Part shown: one piece after another, positions 10,393-21,787 of the stretch
Position numbering within the stretch: the first letter of the stretch is position 1
Layout of the letters: each line of letters opens with the position of its first letter
NCBI GenBank assembly: GCA_964035545.1
Contig: OZ037766.1
Coordinates: forward strand, 7,169,722 to 7,233,721
Length of the DNA stretch: 64,000 bases
Direction: 5' to 3'
Origin: Bugula neritina
Lineage: Eukaryota; Bryozoa; Gymnolaemata; Cheilostomatida; Bugulidae
Translations under genes and position numbers: made by a program
Notes under the pieces: model-generated
Databases searched by the model: none
What the model saw: the letters and a program-made list of their open reading frames with translations, nothing else
What the model was told of the DNA's origin: nothing

Positions 10393-10556
10393 CACTGCGT
10401 TTCCATTATCGCATTATGCGAATGGATTTTTTCATTCGGCTAATGGAAACAGTTACATCGGATGAAACCGCAACTATAAGGTAATGCAAACCACAAACCA
10501 CAAATAATCCGTACGAAGCATTCATTCGCATTATGCGCAGTCATGGAAACGCAGTG
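10393..10556. mobile_element. 164-bp MITE with CACTGCGTTTCCAT ends
   Basis: The ends are exact inverted copies of CACTGCGTTTCCAT, extended by near-inverted ATTATGCGAAT blocks. TAT precedes and follows the element, consistent with a 3-bp target duplication. The orthologous spacer in the left unit (around 1110) lacks it, so the empty site is visible. A 3-bp duplication with CACTG ends would suit CACTA or PIF/Harbinger-type elements; I do not decide. Confidence 0.85.
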
Positions 10557-10759
10557 TATGCATGAATGCTTAAAACTTGCTGTTAGTCTAACCACTTAAT
10601 TTCATGACTTACGAGCTTGTGTATTTTTGCCACGTACCCTATGACTGCTTCCACAGTTTCGTAATAATATCAGCACAGTTATAATATATTCTGATTAAAA
10701 TATATTGAACTACCGGGTATGTGTAAATAACAATGTTTTGCTAGAAACGTCCTATGAAG

Positions 10760-10795
10760 TATAAATGCTTTGATTTGTTCAGATTGCAATCAGTT
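10760..10795 (+). promoter_or_regulatory. TATA plus initiator core promoter of GNAT gene B (right copy)
   Basis: TATAAAT at 10760-10766 and TCAGTT at 10790-10795, 30 bp apart, exactly as upstream of the left copy despite many substitutions between them. The start site is inferred. Confidence 0.55.
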
Positions 10796-10830
10796 GCTAG
10801 TATAGAATCATTTCAATAAGATTTGATAGG

Positions 10831-12514
10831 ATGAGTTTGAGAAATTTTTGTAGGTTTTCATTTTTCAACCTTTCTCATGGCTCAAAGCCAACCTTTAAGT
10901 TACCGACTAAACAACTATCTTCAGCAGCTGAAAAAAGGAATCTTACATCAACACCCGCAATGAAATCAAACATCAAAATTATGGTAAGTGTTGTAAGAAC
11001 TTTCTCACTTCATATCGATGAATATTGTTAAAATAGTATTTCAAGCATCCAGTTTCTGAATTCTATCAAAGTTAATTTTTTTTCAATTTTATAGACTATG
11101 AAAGATAAATCAACAGAATGGAGAAATGTATTGACTCCATGGTTGGACTTTTTCAAGTATGAACCACTAAATTCAGCTGTGGAAGGATTTCAAAGTGAGA
11201 ATGGGAAACAGTGTTTAGAAGGTCTGTTAAAAGATACTCTACTCTTTGATGACACTCCGTGTATAGTGGCTTGGGACACTGACAAAGATCAGGTATATAT
11301 AGTGGATATTGGATTTTATTTACTGTAGATGTAAATACAGAATAGACCTATTTAAGCCACTTTTTGAGCCAATATGAATAATACAGAAACCTCAGCTGCT
11401 TCCAGTTGTTAACTTTCTCTGGCTCTGCTGATCCATACATATACATAGTCATAAATTAGTTACAGTAAGAAGGGCTTCAACATAGCTGGAGGCCATATTT
11501 TCTATATAAATTGTAGCTTAAGGCATAGGCTATACATTCTTTTGTGAGAATTCCGCACTAGTTATAGACAGGTTTTTAAAAATGCTCCCTATAATGCACC
11601 TAAATTATGGCATGTTGTAAAAAGATTGAATTTTTCATTAATTTTTATGAACAGGCTGCAGGTTTTATCATAAACCAGACCTTCTATAAAGATCCGACCC
11701 CAGAGCAAGCTAAGCCACCAATTCCATTTGGTAACCAAAATTGGGATTCAGAATGTTTACCTCAAATTATGGAGATTGAGAAAACTATGCAGTCACTTTC
11801 ACAGAAGTACGATGTGTTCACAGATTTAGGGTGAGTGATAATATACCATGTAATAAATTGTAAACTATTGCAAGTGTTGTCCTAATTGCTTCTATTTAGC
11901 TACATTATTAGTGCGAAAAGTATAAGTGTCAAATATAACAGCTTTTAGACTTTGACCACATAAGGTTTTTTTATAGTAATGAAGGAAATTATATGGTACA
12001 AAATGTTGTAGGCCTATACAATATCAAAACTTAGTTTCATTCTTCTATAATAAAATAGTACAGCACTTGTCATGCAATGAAGCATTATTGAACAGAGATT
12101 ATGTATACTCAAGCTTGTTTGTGATTTTTATAGTTATTTATATGACTATCACATTGTTTTCACCTTCATATGTTTGTTTTAGCTTAATTTTTCTGTTCTA
12201 AATTTATTTTACTTTATTTTAGGGTGAAAATAATATTTAAAACCCAAATGGCCTGTGTGTCACCAAAATACATGAAGCACGGGGTAGTTCAGATGATGGG
12301 AGAGGAAAGTTTAAAATTGGCTTTTGATGCTAAGTATAATTACGAAGCTGTAGTGGCGGAGTGCACTAGTCATTATTCATACAAAGCATCCCTGAAATTA
12401 GGTTTCTGTTTAGCATATGAGTGTGACTTCTCAGAATGTTATTCTGGTTTTGATAAGATGGCTGACAAGTCCACTCATCAACGAGCCAGAGTGATGGTGC
12501 AAAAAATAAAATAA
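10831..12514 (+). CDS. GNAT-family N-acetyltransferase B (right copy), predicted mitochondrial
   Basis: Four exons: 10831-10983, 11095-11292, 11655-11830 and 12223-12514 (153, 198, 176, 292 bp), encoding 272 aa, with the same intron positions and phases as the copy at 1407-3034. Exons 2 and 3 are nearly identical between copies, including the non-coding intron between them. Exon 4 has more amino-acid changes (MACVSPKYMKHGVVQMM against MCVSPEYMKHGVAQMM, MGEESLKLAF against MGEKGFKVAL), so the acetyl-CoA-binding and substrate-facing C-terminal domain diverges faster. The N-terminus again looks like a mitochondrial presequence. The frame and splice sites are intact. The stop overlaps an AATAAA as in the other copy. 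Confidence 0.85.
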
Positions 12515-12683
12515 TTATGAAAGAGATTTTATGTATTGAAGTTAGTATAAGCATGAATCATATTAATGCATGGCTTCTACCACTTCAACTTTTTCACTAT
12601 ATTTTGTAAACAAGTTTATATGTTTATCAATTATGAAAAAATTTATACTAGCTTTTTATAACACAGTTTCTTTACTTTACAAG

Positions 12684-12686
<3 letters not shown>

Positions 12687-12757
<71 letters not shown>
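12687..12757. repeat. (AT)n microsatellite (empty-site equivalent of the split tract)
   Basis: A single uninterrupted AT tract between GNAT B and the desaturase 3' end. It corresponds to the two tracts at 3188 and 5046 in the left unit. Confidence 0.9.
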
Positions 12758-12762
<5 letters not shown>

Positions 12763-12888
12763 CTTGTAGTATTGCTACCTGTTGATATTATGTGTATTTT
12801 AATACACATCTTTAGATCACGTATAAAATCTAAGTGTAATTATTCCATGAGTATGGAACATATTAGAACTTGTTGTACATATATAGAC

Positions 12889-12891
<3 letters not shown>

Positions 12892-12944
<53 letters not shown>
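12892..12944. repeat. (AT)n microsatellite
   Basis: A second AT run in the desaturase 3' flank. The left unit has only a short AT stretch at the same place (about 5281). Confidence 0.85.
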
Positions 12945-12951
<7 letters not shown>

Positions 12952-12977
12952 ACCAGCTTAAATTTATTGTAAACTGT

Positions 12978-12983
12978 TTTATT
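12978..12983 (-). other. Candidate poly(A) signal of the desaturase gene
   Basis: AATAAA on the minus strand about 200 bp after the stop codon. It is conserved in the duplicated fragment near 5320. Confidence 0.4.
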
Positions 12984-13180
12984 CCAATAGATTATTCAAC
13001 ACTCAGCTCTTTCCTGTTGGTTAAAAATTGTTAATTTGCATACATCCAATAAGTAAAATAACTAAGTAATAGATGCGAAATGTTTTTAATTAGGAAATGA
13101 GAGTTTTATAGAAACTTATTATAAAGCTTGTTCAAAGTTTGTTCAACTATAAAATTATGTAGAATTCTCAAAAGTTGAAA

Positions 13181-16100
13181 CTATTTTGCTGATTTACAAG
13201 CTTTTCTGTCAGCCTGAACGTCGGCATCGGCCATCTCTGCGCTGAGACAACCAGTTCGGCGTTTCCTCGCCTCAATGATCTCTTTAGGTATGGTTTTTAA
13301 GCCATACGCCCAGCCGATCTTAGCCATTAAGTTAATGAAGATAGTCGTGGGATTCAAGGCAATGCCAAATTCACTTGTTGAATAGTCCTGAGGGAATGTA
13401 TGGTGATAGTTATGAAAGCCTTCTCCTATTGCTCCGATAGTTACCAGAATATTCTCGGCAGGGTTAATGTGTTTGTCATAAGGTCTGTTACCTGGAAGGG
13501 AATAATTTACAATATGTATAGTCAAATGCTATGTAACAATTCTATAAATTTGTGAAAAAATATTGTAATTACAGGAGAAAACAGAGTGGTGTGTTTCAAT
13601 TTACATGCTGCATATAATGTATGTTAAACAAACTTGTATACATTTGTGTTTATTGAGACCCAGTGTGTATCTGTGTTCGTAGATACCGATAAACATGACA
13701 CAGGTGTTTGTAATATTATAATGGTCCATGTTGCTTATAGTTATAAATTGTCATACACTAGAATTACACCGGCTTTCCATGGATCGATCTAGGAATCAAT
13801 CCATGGAAAGCCGGTATTAGAGCATTGGACTCAAACGACACTTTAGCCAGATATGATGCATCTTTACCCCACATATGAGCAGCGCTGTTCACCAGCCATG
13901 TGCAGTTGAGTATGACACAGTATCTAAGGATAGCAGATATGAAGTAGGCATTCCACAGGCTTTCACCCCAACAGAGCCATGGTACTATGGTAGGCATTAT
14001 GAAACACATCAGAATAACTAGTGGCATGTAGAACCTAAAAACATAATAGAATAAACTTTTCAAAGTGGTCTCATCTCTAAAGCAATATAAATTCATCGAA
14101 TGAGTTCTTGAAAATACAGAGTAAACAACTCCAAGTTTAGATTTGTATTGCCATGATTTGGAAGTTGTGTTATCCGAATGGTTGTAACTTGTATAGGCAG
14201 TGATTTATGGTAAAAATTGTATCCATAAAGTAAAGTTTCGCCAGAGTTAGCCATGTATAGTAGATATTGCTTAGCAGTATGTGTATGTACTATGTACAGT
14301 ACTTTTGGGTATGAAATTACCGGCAGTTTATATTCAAGCTACTTTTATGTATCATGGTTTAATTTTCTACTACAGTAGCCAATAAGATATAACAATATTG
14401 TTTAGAGTTGTTAGTCACAACATGTAGAGCCATTGGTCTGGCAGCATGCAGATGTTTTGACTAGAGTTAAAGAATTACCTTTGCAACTGAACAGACAAGT
14501 CATGTCATCATCACATGAGCAGAAATTTATAAATCAAAATATTAACTCATGATAATGTGCTACATCTGCCCATGTGGAACAGTTAGTTATTGCATGTAGC
14601 TCTGGAAATAATTATTATGTAATGTAATTAATCATAATTTACTTGATAATTCAACATATGCTTTATATTTTACAATAACTCAGAGGGCAAGCAAAAGTTT
14701 CAAATTCAAATTGATCAGTTAAGGATTACCAAATTTCTAGAATAGAGGCAACAGCTAAATAAATAGATGATACTAAATTTTATATTTCATGTGACCAATT
14801 AAACAGCATTGGCAGGGCTATAACAGTTGTGCCTCAAATTTAGACAAATCTCAACAACGAGGCAATCCCAAAATTGTCCCGTGAGTAATACTATAGTCCA
14901 GTGTGCAATGTAGCTCACATTTTCTGCAGGCAAAGTCTAAATTGCAAAACTTTTGGAAATATAATTAAAATTCTTCTGATGGTTCAAACTCCAAACTATA
15001 TTTAAAAGTCAACATATTATTCAACAGATTGCTGTCTATTAGAAAGATGAGTAAGTTATCAACAGTCATGCATGAGAATGTGCACTTTAGCTGCAAGATA
15101 AGAGACAAACTACTTAGTTCATTTATTGCATTCCCCAAGTCATGGCATAGTGATGTAAATTCTACATGTTCAACTTTAACTTAACATTACAGTTTATTAT
15201 GCAACTAGTAATGAGGTTTTGTATAACATCTTAGCTAATGTCATAGTTTATTGTGCATTGAAAAGTGGATTTCCAAACAGTGTGAATGTAACTTAGCAAC
15301 AAGGCATAGTTTGTATCTACACAGCACTTGTAGGGGTATCAGCTGTCTGCCCTTTGAACATACTAAAAAGTCGGATTTAAAGCTTGAAACTTACAAATAT
15401 GTACCTGATATATTTGCTTATGTAAAAATCAGGGTGAAAAATTCACCCTTGGTTTAATTTCATTATTAAATTCTCAGTTTTAAGATGTAGTATGACTGAA
15501 TATCAGTTAAACACCGATGTGTAAAATAGTATAGTAAATTGTACATCATGTAAAATTAAACTTTCAAGATTTCAGAAAATACACAGTCTAGACTTAAGTA
15601 GAGCTAAAGCAGGTGAGTAAAGGTAGGGTTGAATACTAATAAGCTTTGGTTTCCAAAGGAGGATTTTGTTTATGTTTTCATTGCAAAGTGTTTACAAAAC
15701 ATTCATAGAGACAACAAAGTTCGGATTATAATATATTATAAACTTTGGTAATAGTTAGTGTGCAGACTATGAGATTTCAAACATACTCAAATCTAGGCAG
15801 CATAGATGCAGAGTACGTATACCATATAGCTGTGATAACTCACCTTCTTTGAAACCTTAGGACAGGGTCAGCGTAGAGATCAGAGAAATCCAGCTGCTTC
15901 CCTTTAGCGATCACGTCCGGGTGTTTCCTGCAGAGAAGCCAGCCGACATGGGCAAAGAAGAATCCCCGTTTAGCATTGTGAGGATCAGCGCTAGTCTCAC
16001 TGTACTTGTGGTGGACTCTATGGTCTCTACACCACTCTATTATGTGGTTCTGTGATAACAAGAAAAGAGATGATAATTCCTCCTCTTTAAGAGGAACAAC

Positions 16101-18146
16101 TTTAGGTCATGAGTTCTATTATTGAGCTATTAGTTCATTGGGCTCCATCCCCAGCAAAGGCTCTTGGTGATGTTAACTTGCTCTTGTGCCACATATGAAT
16201 AAACTATATTGGTTCGCTTTAGAAAAAAACTTTTCAGCAGGGGTTTTCTCACACAGGTGGCAACTATAAACTTGTGTAAGTTTTTTAAATACATAACTTT
16301 AAATGTTTGCGTTAGATAGATTAAAACTAGGCATTTCACAAGAATAAAATGGTACCATAGATAATATTAATTAATGAGAATTAATTAATATAAAATATTT
16401 TTAAAACAAAGATAATTATAATGTAAACAGCAAACAAGTTGCATCACCTATATAGTGGCTCAGCATGTTAAATGCTCACAATGTTTGACTTGCATTAAAA
16501 CGAAAATATTGTTTATTCACCACTAAAAGTACTATGAAAAAATAACTGCAGTCACGATGTTAGCATCCATAGAGAAAAGTTCAAAGATCGGTTTGCAGAT
16601 ACCCATAGATAAGCATTAAGATTATATGTTGTGACATATATTACAATGAATAATAATATTGTTGCGTAATGTTAGCATTTTTAGCTACCAACAGCTCAAA
16701 GGTTAACACTAAAAACAAACTGGTACAAAGTCATGCCCTCAATATTGAAATGGTGCCAATTTACAACACTAGGAAACATCTGGTTTGTGAGTCAATGAGA
16801 ATGAGAATGAAGGGTAACAGATAAATCCAACTGAGCCCATCTAATATAGTTCAATACTGACAAGGTGAACATTTAAATGTTCGAGCCATGGCCAGTTATC
16901 TATGAAATCATAAATTATGAATTTAATTTTATAAATTTCACATTTCTAATTAAAGTGGCTCCAATAGAACAATCTATCACAATTAACAGTAATAATACAA
17001 CTAAGCAATATATTTTACTCTCAGTTTAAATTTATTATATTTCCATCGGAATTATAGTTTATTACAGTTACGAGAGTTATCATTTTAGAGAAATGATGAC
17101 AAACTAAGATGCACAGGCAAGCACATTAATGAGAATGATGAATTAGTCAAGATAGTATACGGACACAAGTTCTATGAACATCAACTGCAAGCTATGAGGA
17201 CACCCCCATTCATCTTCCACTAGTTTGGAATTTAGCTATTGCTGGTTAAATACCAAGAAAAAAGCATATACCAGCACCATATCAGTAATTTAGAGTCTTA
17301 GTTGAAATACATATATACAGCTAGGGATGGTCATAAAAATATATAGTAGGTATATTGCATGCATCTGTAGCATGGTAGTTGGATAAGCTGTGAGTCACAA
17401 TAACCCTTGGGATTGCTACTATTTCAAGCCTAGTGATTTCAAGAGGAAACACAAAGAACAGTTTTATCATTTAGGAAATAGTGGAATTAATAAGAGAAGA
17501 CCTAATACAAATATGGATAAATATTAAGTACACCCTTCACAGTGTGAGTGCGACTCACTTCGTTGTTGGCTATTAAAGCAGCTTACCTCAGCAGCAGTCA
17601 AGTTGAAAATCATGAGCAGTATTCTGAGAGGAAGCCTTGCCTTGTAGGACCGATGACTCCAGAGCCTGTGAGCTCCAGCAGTTATACCCAATGCCCCAAT
17701 CATGAACAGGAAATAACCTGTAAATATATCACAATATATACCACTTGGCAAAGCAGTGGAAGTTCAACATGTGTACAGGTAGTATATAAACTTTAAAATA
17801 AGCCAAAACATAAACACTCATTAAATAACTCCTTAAAATATCAAATAAATCTTAATGAACATAATATAATGTTACATTAAAACATAAACAGGATGGATTA
17901 ATAGACACGAATTGGAGGAATACACTTACTAAACAACCAGGTCAATGGTTGAGCACTAGGAACAAGAAAGAGGGCATAGACACTGGCCAGATGCAAGAAT
18001 CCAAATATAAACACATTTCTCCAAACAATCTGAGTCTGAACAGGATCAGCCTTCACCTCAACTTCTTCTGGAACCCATTCTATCTGTGGCTCGTGGTCTT
18101 GGTGGTAAAGAGGTGAGCCTCCATCGAACTTATCTTTTGGTGCCAT
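13181..18146 (-). CDS. SCD: Delta-9 (stearoyl-CoA type) fatty-acid desaturase
   Basis: Five coding exons on the minus strand: 18146-17930, 17717-17587, 16049-15844, 14034-13868 and 13491-13181, all GT-AG and phase-consistent, giving 343 aa. It has the three histidine boxes of membrane di-iron desaturases: HRLWSH (residues 89-94), HRVHH (126-130) and HNYHH (267-271). The family signatures WLVNSAAHMWG and RPYDKHINPAEN follow. Such enzymes put a cis double bond at C9 of palmitoyl- or stearoyl-CoA in the ER membrane, using cytochrome b5 for electrons. Hydrophobic stretches flank the boxes as expected. One oddity is TAAENHIIEW before box 2, where relatives usually have a Q-N-x-x-Y-E-W pattern. The C-terminus is short and Lys/Ala-rich. 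A non-coding 5' exon further upstream is possible but not visible. The last exon was partly copied to 5540-5664. Confidence 0.93.
13767..13816. mobile_element. 50-bp miniature palindromic element (CACCGGCTTTCCATG ends)
   Basis: Inverted ends CACCGGCTTTCCATGGAT almost fill the element, and TTA flanks it on both sides. The ends match those of the 1.1-kb element at 25114-26237, so it is probably an extreme deletion derivative. It lies in intron 4 of the desaturase, about 50 bp past the exon 4 donor. Confidence 0.75.
16120..16288 (+). mobile_element. Degenerate tRNA-type SINE copy
   Basis: Shares GGTGATGTTAA, a GGGGTTTTCTCACA block, and an end AACTATAAACTTGTGTAAGTTT with the SINEs at 43101, 50981, 55024 and 59204. 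The tRNA head is eroded. It lies in intron 2 of the desaturase, antisense to it. Confidence 0.6.
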
Positions 18147-21100
18147 TCTTTATCTTCTCCAAAAGTTCAGACCAATACTAACAGTATGATGGAAAGAGCC
18201 AATTAGTATTATATATATTTTTCTAACAGGTTATACAAGACCTTGTAGTTGCTACTATTATGCTATCAGATGAAAAGCTAGCAAATATAGTTCCAGTCAA
18301 AGGCCTCTTGATAGAACTGTTTAGGTATTAGTACACCTAGTTATTGGGTATATAACTTTTCAAAGGTGAAGATTATTGATGAAGGTTGTCCTAAACAATA
18401 ATTAGGCACAATAGAATTATTTTAATAAATTACTTGAAAAGTTGAAATTTATGTTTAGAGCTAAAGATGAATTTTTAATACATTGTGAATGTTTTGTTCT
18501 ATACATTCTAGATTTAACAAATAGTCACAAAAGCAAGTGTGTCTAAACAAGACTTGGACTTTTAAAGCCAGCAATTTTTTAAAACTGATAAAATTTTAAC
18601 ACTATGGTTAGTGACATCTGCTCCTTTAAAATATTCAGAACTGTGACCCAAAGATGCTCCATTTAGCAGTTGTATTTACATGTTGATGTTGGAGTAACGC
18701 CATGCAAGTATAATCAGTATTAGTGTATATAAAGGGTGACTTCAAACCATTAGCAACTTATAGTTTTTAGCTTCAAAAATTTTTACCAGACTTTTTAACT
18801 ATTAAACTTACACCTAAAGAAACAAAATCAAAATGTTGAGCCTAAAACACTTAAATCACAACATCACCATCAGTAAGTAAGAAACGGTTTTATTTCTAAG
18901 TGTTATTTTCCAGCAGTTTTTGTCCACCTGAGATATGACAGCTACTTTGAAAAATAGCAATAGAAATATACCAATAGACAACATAATATTAATAATTACT
19001 TCAACATGATCTAAGGATTTAACAGTTAACCTATTAGTATTACTATTAGTATTAGTAATATGGTGTTGATGAGGACAGGCTCTTAAAAATAAAAACATGT
19101 GATGTTCCATAATGATAAAAATTTAGGAGTCCGACTAAGTATAGCTAGTTTATAGCTCACCTTACAAATGATGCTGGTCCGTGATAAACGAGTGCTCACC
19201 CACTAAGTAAAGCTCAGCAATATAATGTAATACTAATAGTACGATCTAGAACAAGCACACGCCTATACTGGCTTCACTTTTATGCTTGCCACGTTATTTC
19301 TCGCTTCAGCGCTCTCAGGATGGCATGATGCATCTTTTACAGTAGCATTGCAATAATATCAACTCATTATTGTTGCCAGGAATGGTCTGATGATTTCTGA
19401 TTGGCTAATAACTATGTAGCAACGGGAACTTATAGTTAAATCGACTAATAGCAGTCTTCTAAAATTACCTCGCGAATACAATGGTACTACAAGAATGCGG
19501 CCTAATATAAGAAATTCACTTGCAAGTTGAATAATTCTAAACTCATGTCTGAGTGGTCATAGCTAGAAACCCGAACTGAAACATAGGCACACATTATAGT
19601 ACTAAATCTCTTTTTGTACAACAAATGGTAGAAAGCATTGCAAGATGATTTTTACTATTTAAGTGATTGCAGCAGTAGCCATAGACAAAATCTTGCCTAC
19701 AAGATATTACTTTCATCTAGTATGAATATAATATACAAGCCACCTACCAAAATAATTTCAATATTACAAAATTCAGTTAAAAAACACACAAGAGCACTGG
19801 TGCACTCTACACTATATATCTGCATCTCAACAGCTTGCATGGACTATTGCAAAAAAGATAGCTGCGTTCTACAAACAAGTCAGGTTAAAAATTAAGATTC
19901 GGTGCTTTTTTTGGTAGCTGCAAAGACATAGAAACTATAACGATGAAGTAATATTTTTCTCATAAAAAGAAAATTCTACTTGTGCAAAACACTGTATATT
20001 GCAAAATTAGGATTGTGGGGAAATAATTTCAATTGTAACATAGAAATTGACCAACCTTTGGTGCAACTAGCAGCTGTCATGCTCAATTCAAAAAGAAACA
20101 ATAAAATAAAACATTTTAATTTTCTGTAATATTATTTTCCTTGCATATTAGTAGCAACCGGCATGTAGCACTGCATGGCTGTATATAGCTTCCTAGCTTG
20201 AGCTATATATTGTGTACAAAATGAAGTGAACAAGTGTTCTAGCTAGCTTTACAGTACAGGCTACTTATTCAATTATAATGCTTTATATTTTAAGATCTGT
20301 GCTCATTGAAGGAATATGATAAAAATATTATATGCAATGGAGCCTATTTTGGCTAGTTCAAAATATTGACAGCGATTCAAGGGTAGATAACTCTCAATAG
20401 GCAACTTAAGGCGCTACTTTATAGATCTGGAATTTCCATGATTATAATATATTTCTTAGCTAAAGTGTTGCTATTATATGCAGACTGTGTCAATGACATG
20501 AAAATTGAGCATGTAAAAATGATATTAACGGAGCTTGCTGAAATAGGCCTGTGTGACATCACTACATATTATATATATTATTTTAGAAATGTATATATAT
20601 ATTAATTCAGCTATATTCAAGTTTCTTTTGTTTTCTGCCTTAGTATGCAACATGATATTATGCTTTATTCTTTATAAATTTACAAATAAATAACCCTATA
20701 TACTGATACTATCTGCTAGCCTACAACATAGGCATGGATGAGAGCTTTAATATTGCTATATTGGTAACTAGTCACTGACAGCTATCTGGTTAATTAAAAT
20801 CACAACATGCTTAGATGTATAATTTGAAAATCTAGTATATCTATTATTTATATCGCAGGCTTTCTTTTATAATATGCTAATTGGTAATGCAATTTATGAC
20901 AGGTTTACAAGTTATAACAAAAATAACTAGGCTTGTAGAGTATCTTCAAGGTCAATGCTCAGGCTAGACTTGTGTAGACTATAAACTCATAATATATCTA
21001 TTCATTTGATGCATGCTGGACCTTGAAAATTACTGACGCACCATGTTGATTAAATGCTGCAATGACTATCCACAGTTGGTTTAAGGTCATTACTTTCCAG

Positions 21101-21787
21101 ATTCAGGCACTGCTTTATGTTATATATAAACAGTTTCCAGGAGATAGCTCGAACAGTTTTTGTCTCACATTAATAAATTTTACATGAAAAGATAGCTCTT
21201 GCATTCCTCTTTCATATACTTTTTTAATTTTTCAATAAAAAATTTTCTGAGAAAGTTGTTGCATAATAAGTAAAATTTTACACCCTCCATGTTCCACTGC
21301 TGTAGCACAGGGGATTCATTTTACAAAGTTTAAATGTTAAACTTGACATTCCTTGATATGTTTTCTCTAATATACTTTCTTTGTTTTTTGAAATTCTGTT
21401 TATGCTCTTCACAATTTGGTAAAAACATACACCATTTTGCAAGTTTCACTGCAATTTTCTAAATTCTTCATATGGTGGTTCTAGCTACGCTCCTGTGACT
21501 AATTATAACATTCCTAGTAGTTTGCTGCTCTGCGCTATCACAATAACATATAGTACCCTCTCGCACAAATTGGCAATCTATTGGATTTCTGCCAATATAA
21601 TGCTCCCTGTTTTACTTTAGCACTCAGCTGAATCATCTCACTATGTTACAATAATATATTGAAAATGCCTCAGCACAACATAATTCTTTGTTTGTTTGGC
21701 AAAGTTAATTTCAGCTAAATCACTTCACTTTACAGTCTTGTCAGTAAATGTCTGTCTATAGCGCAGCAGGTGTACTTTCAGTTTCTC
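18147..21787. other. Intergenic AT-rich sequence upstream of the desaturase
   Basis: No gene is supported. The desaturase promoter and any non-coding first exon should lie in the first kilobase, but I see no clear minus-strand TATA/initiator pair. Small frames at 18856-19110 and 19638-19895 lack coding character. Confidence 0.6.

Larger units (their letters stand above)
9595..10830. other. Intergenic spacer, second copy, with a MITE
   Basis: Homologous to 409-1403. It differs mainly by the 164-bp palindromic element at 10393-10556 and small indels. No gene is supported. A TATAAAT at 10760 and a TCAGTT at 10790 repeat the promoter arrangement of the left copy. Confidence 0.7.
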
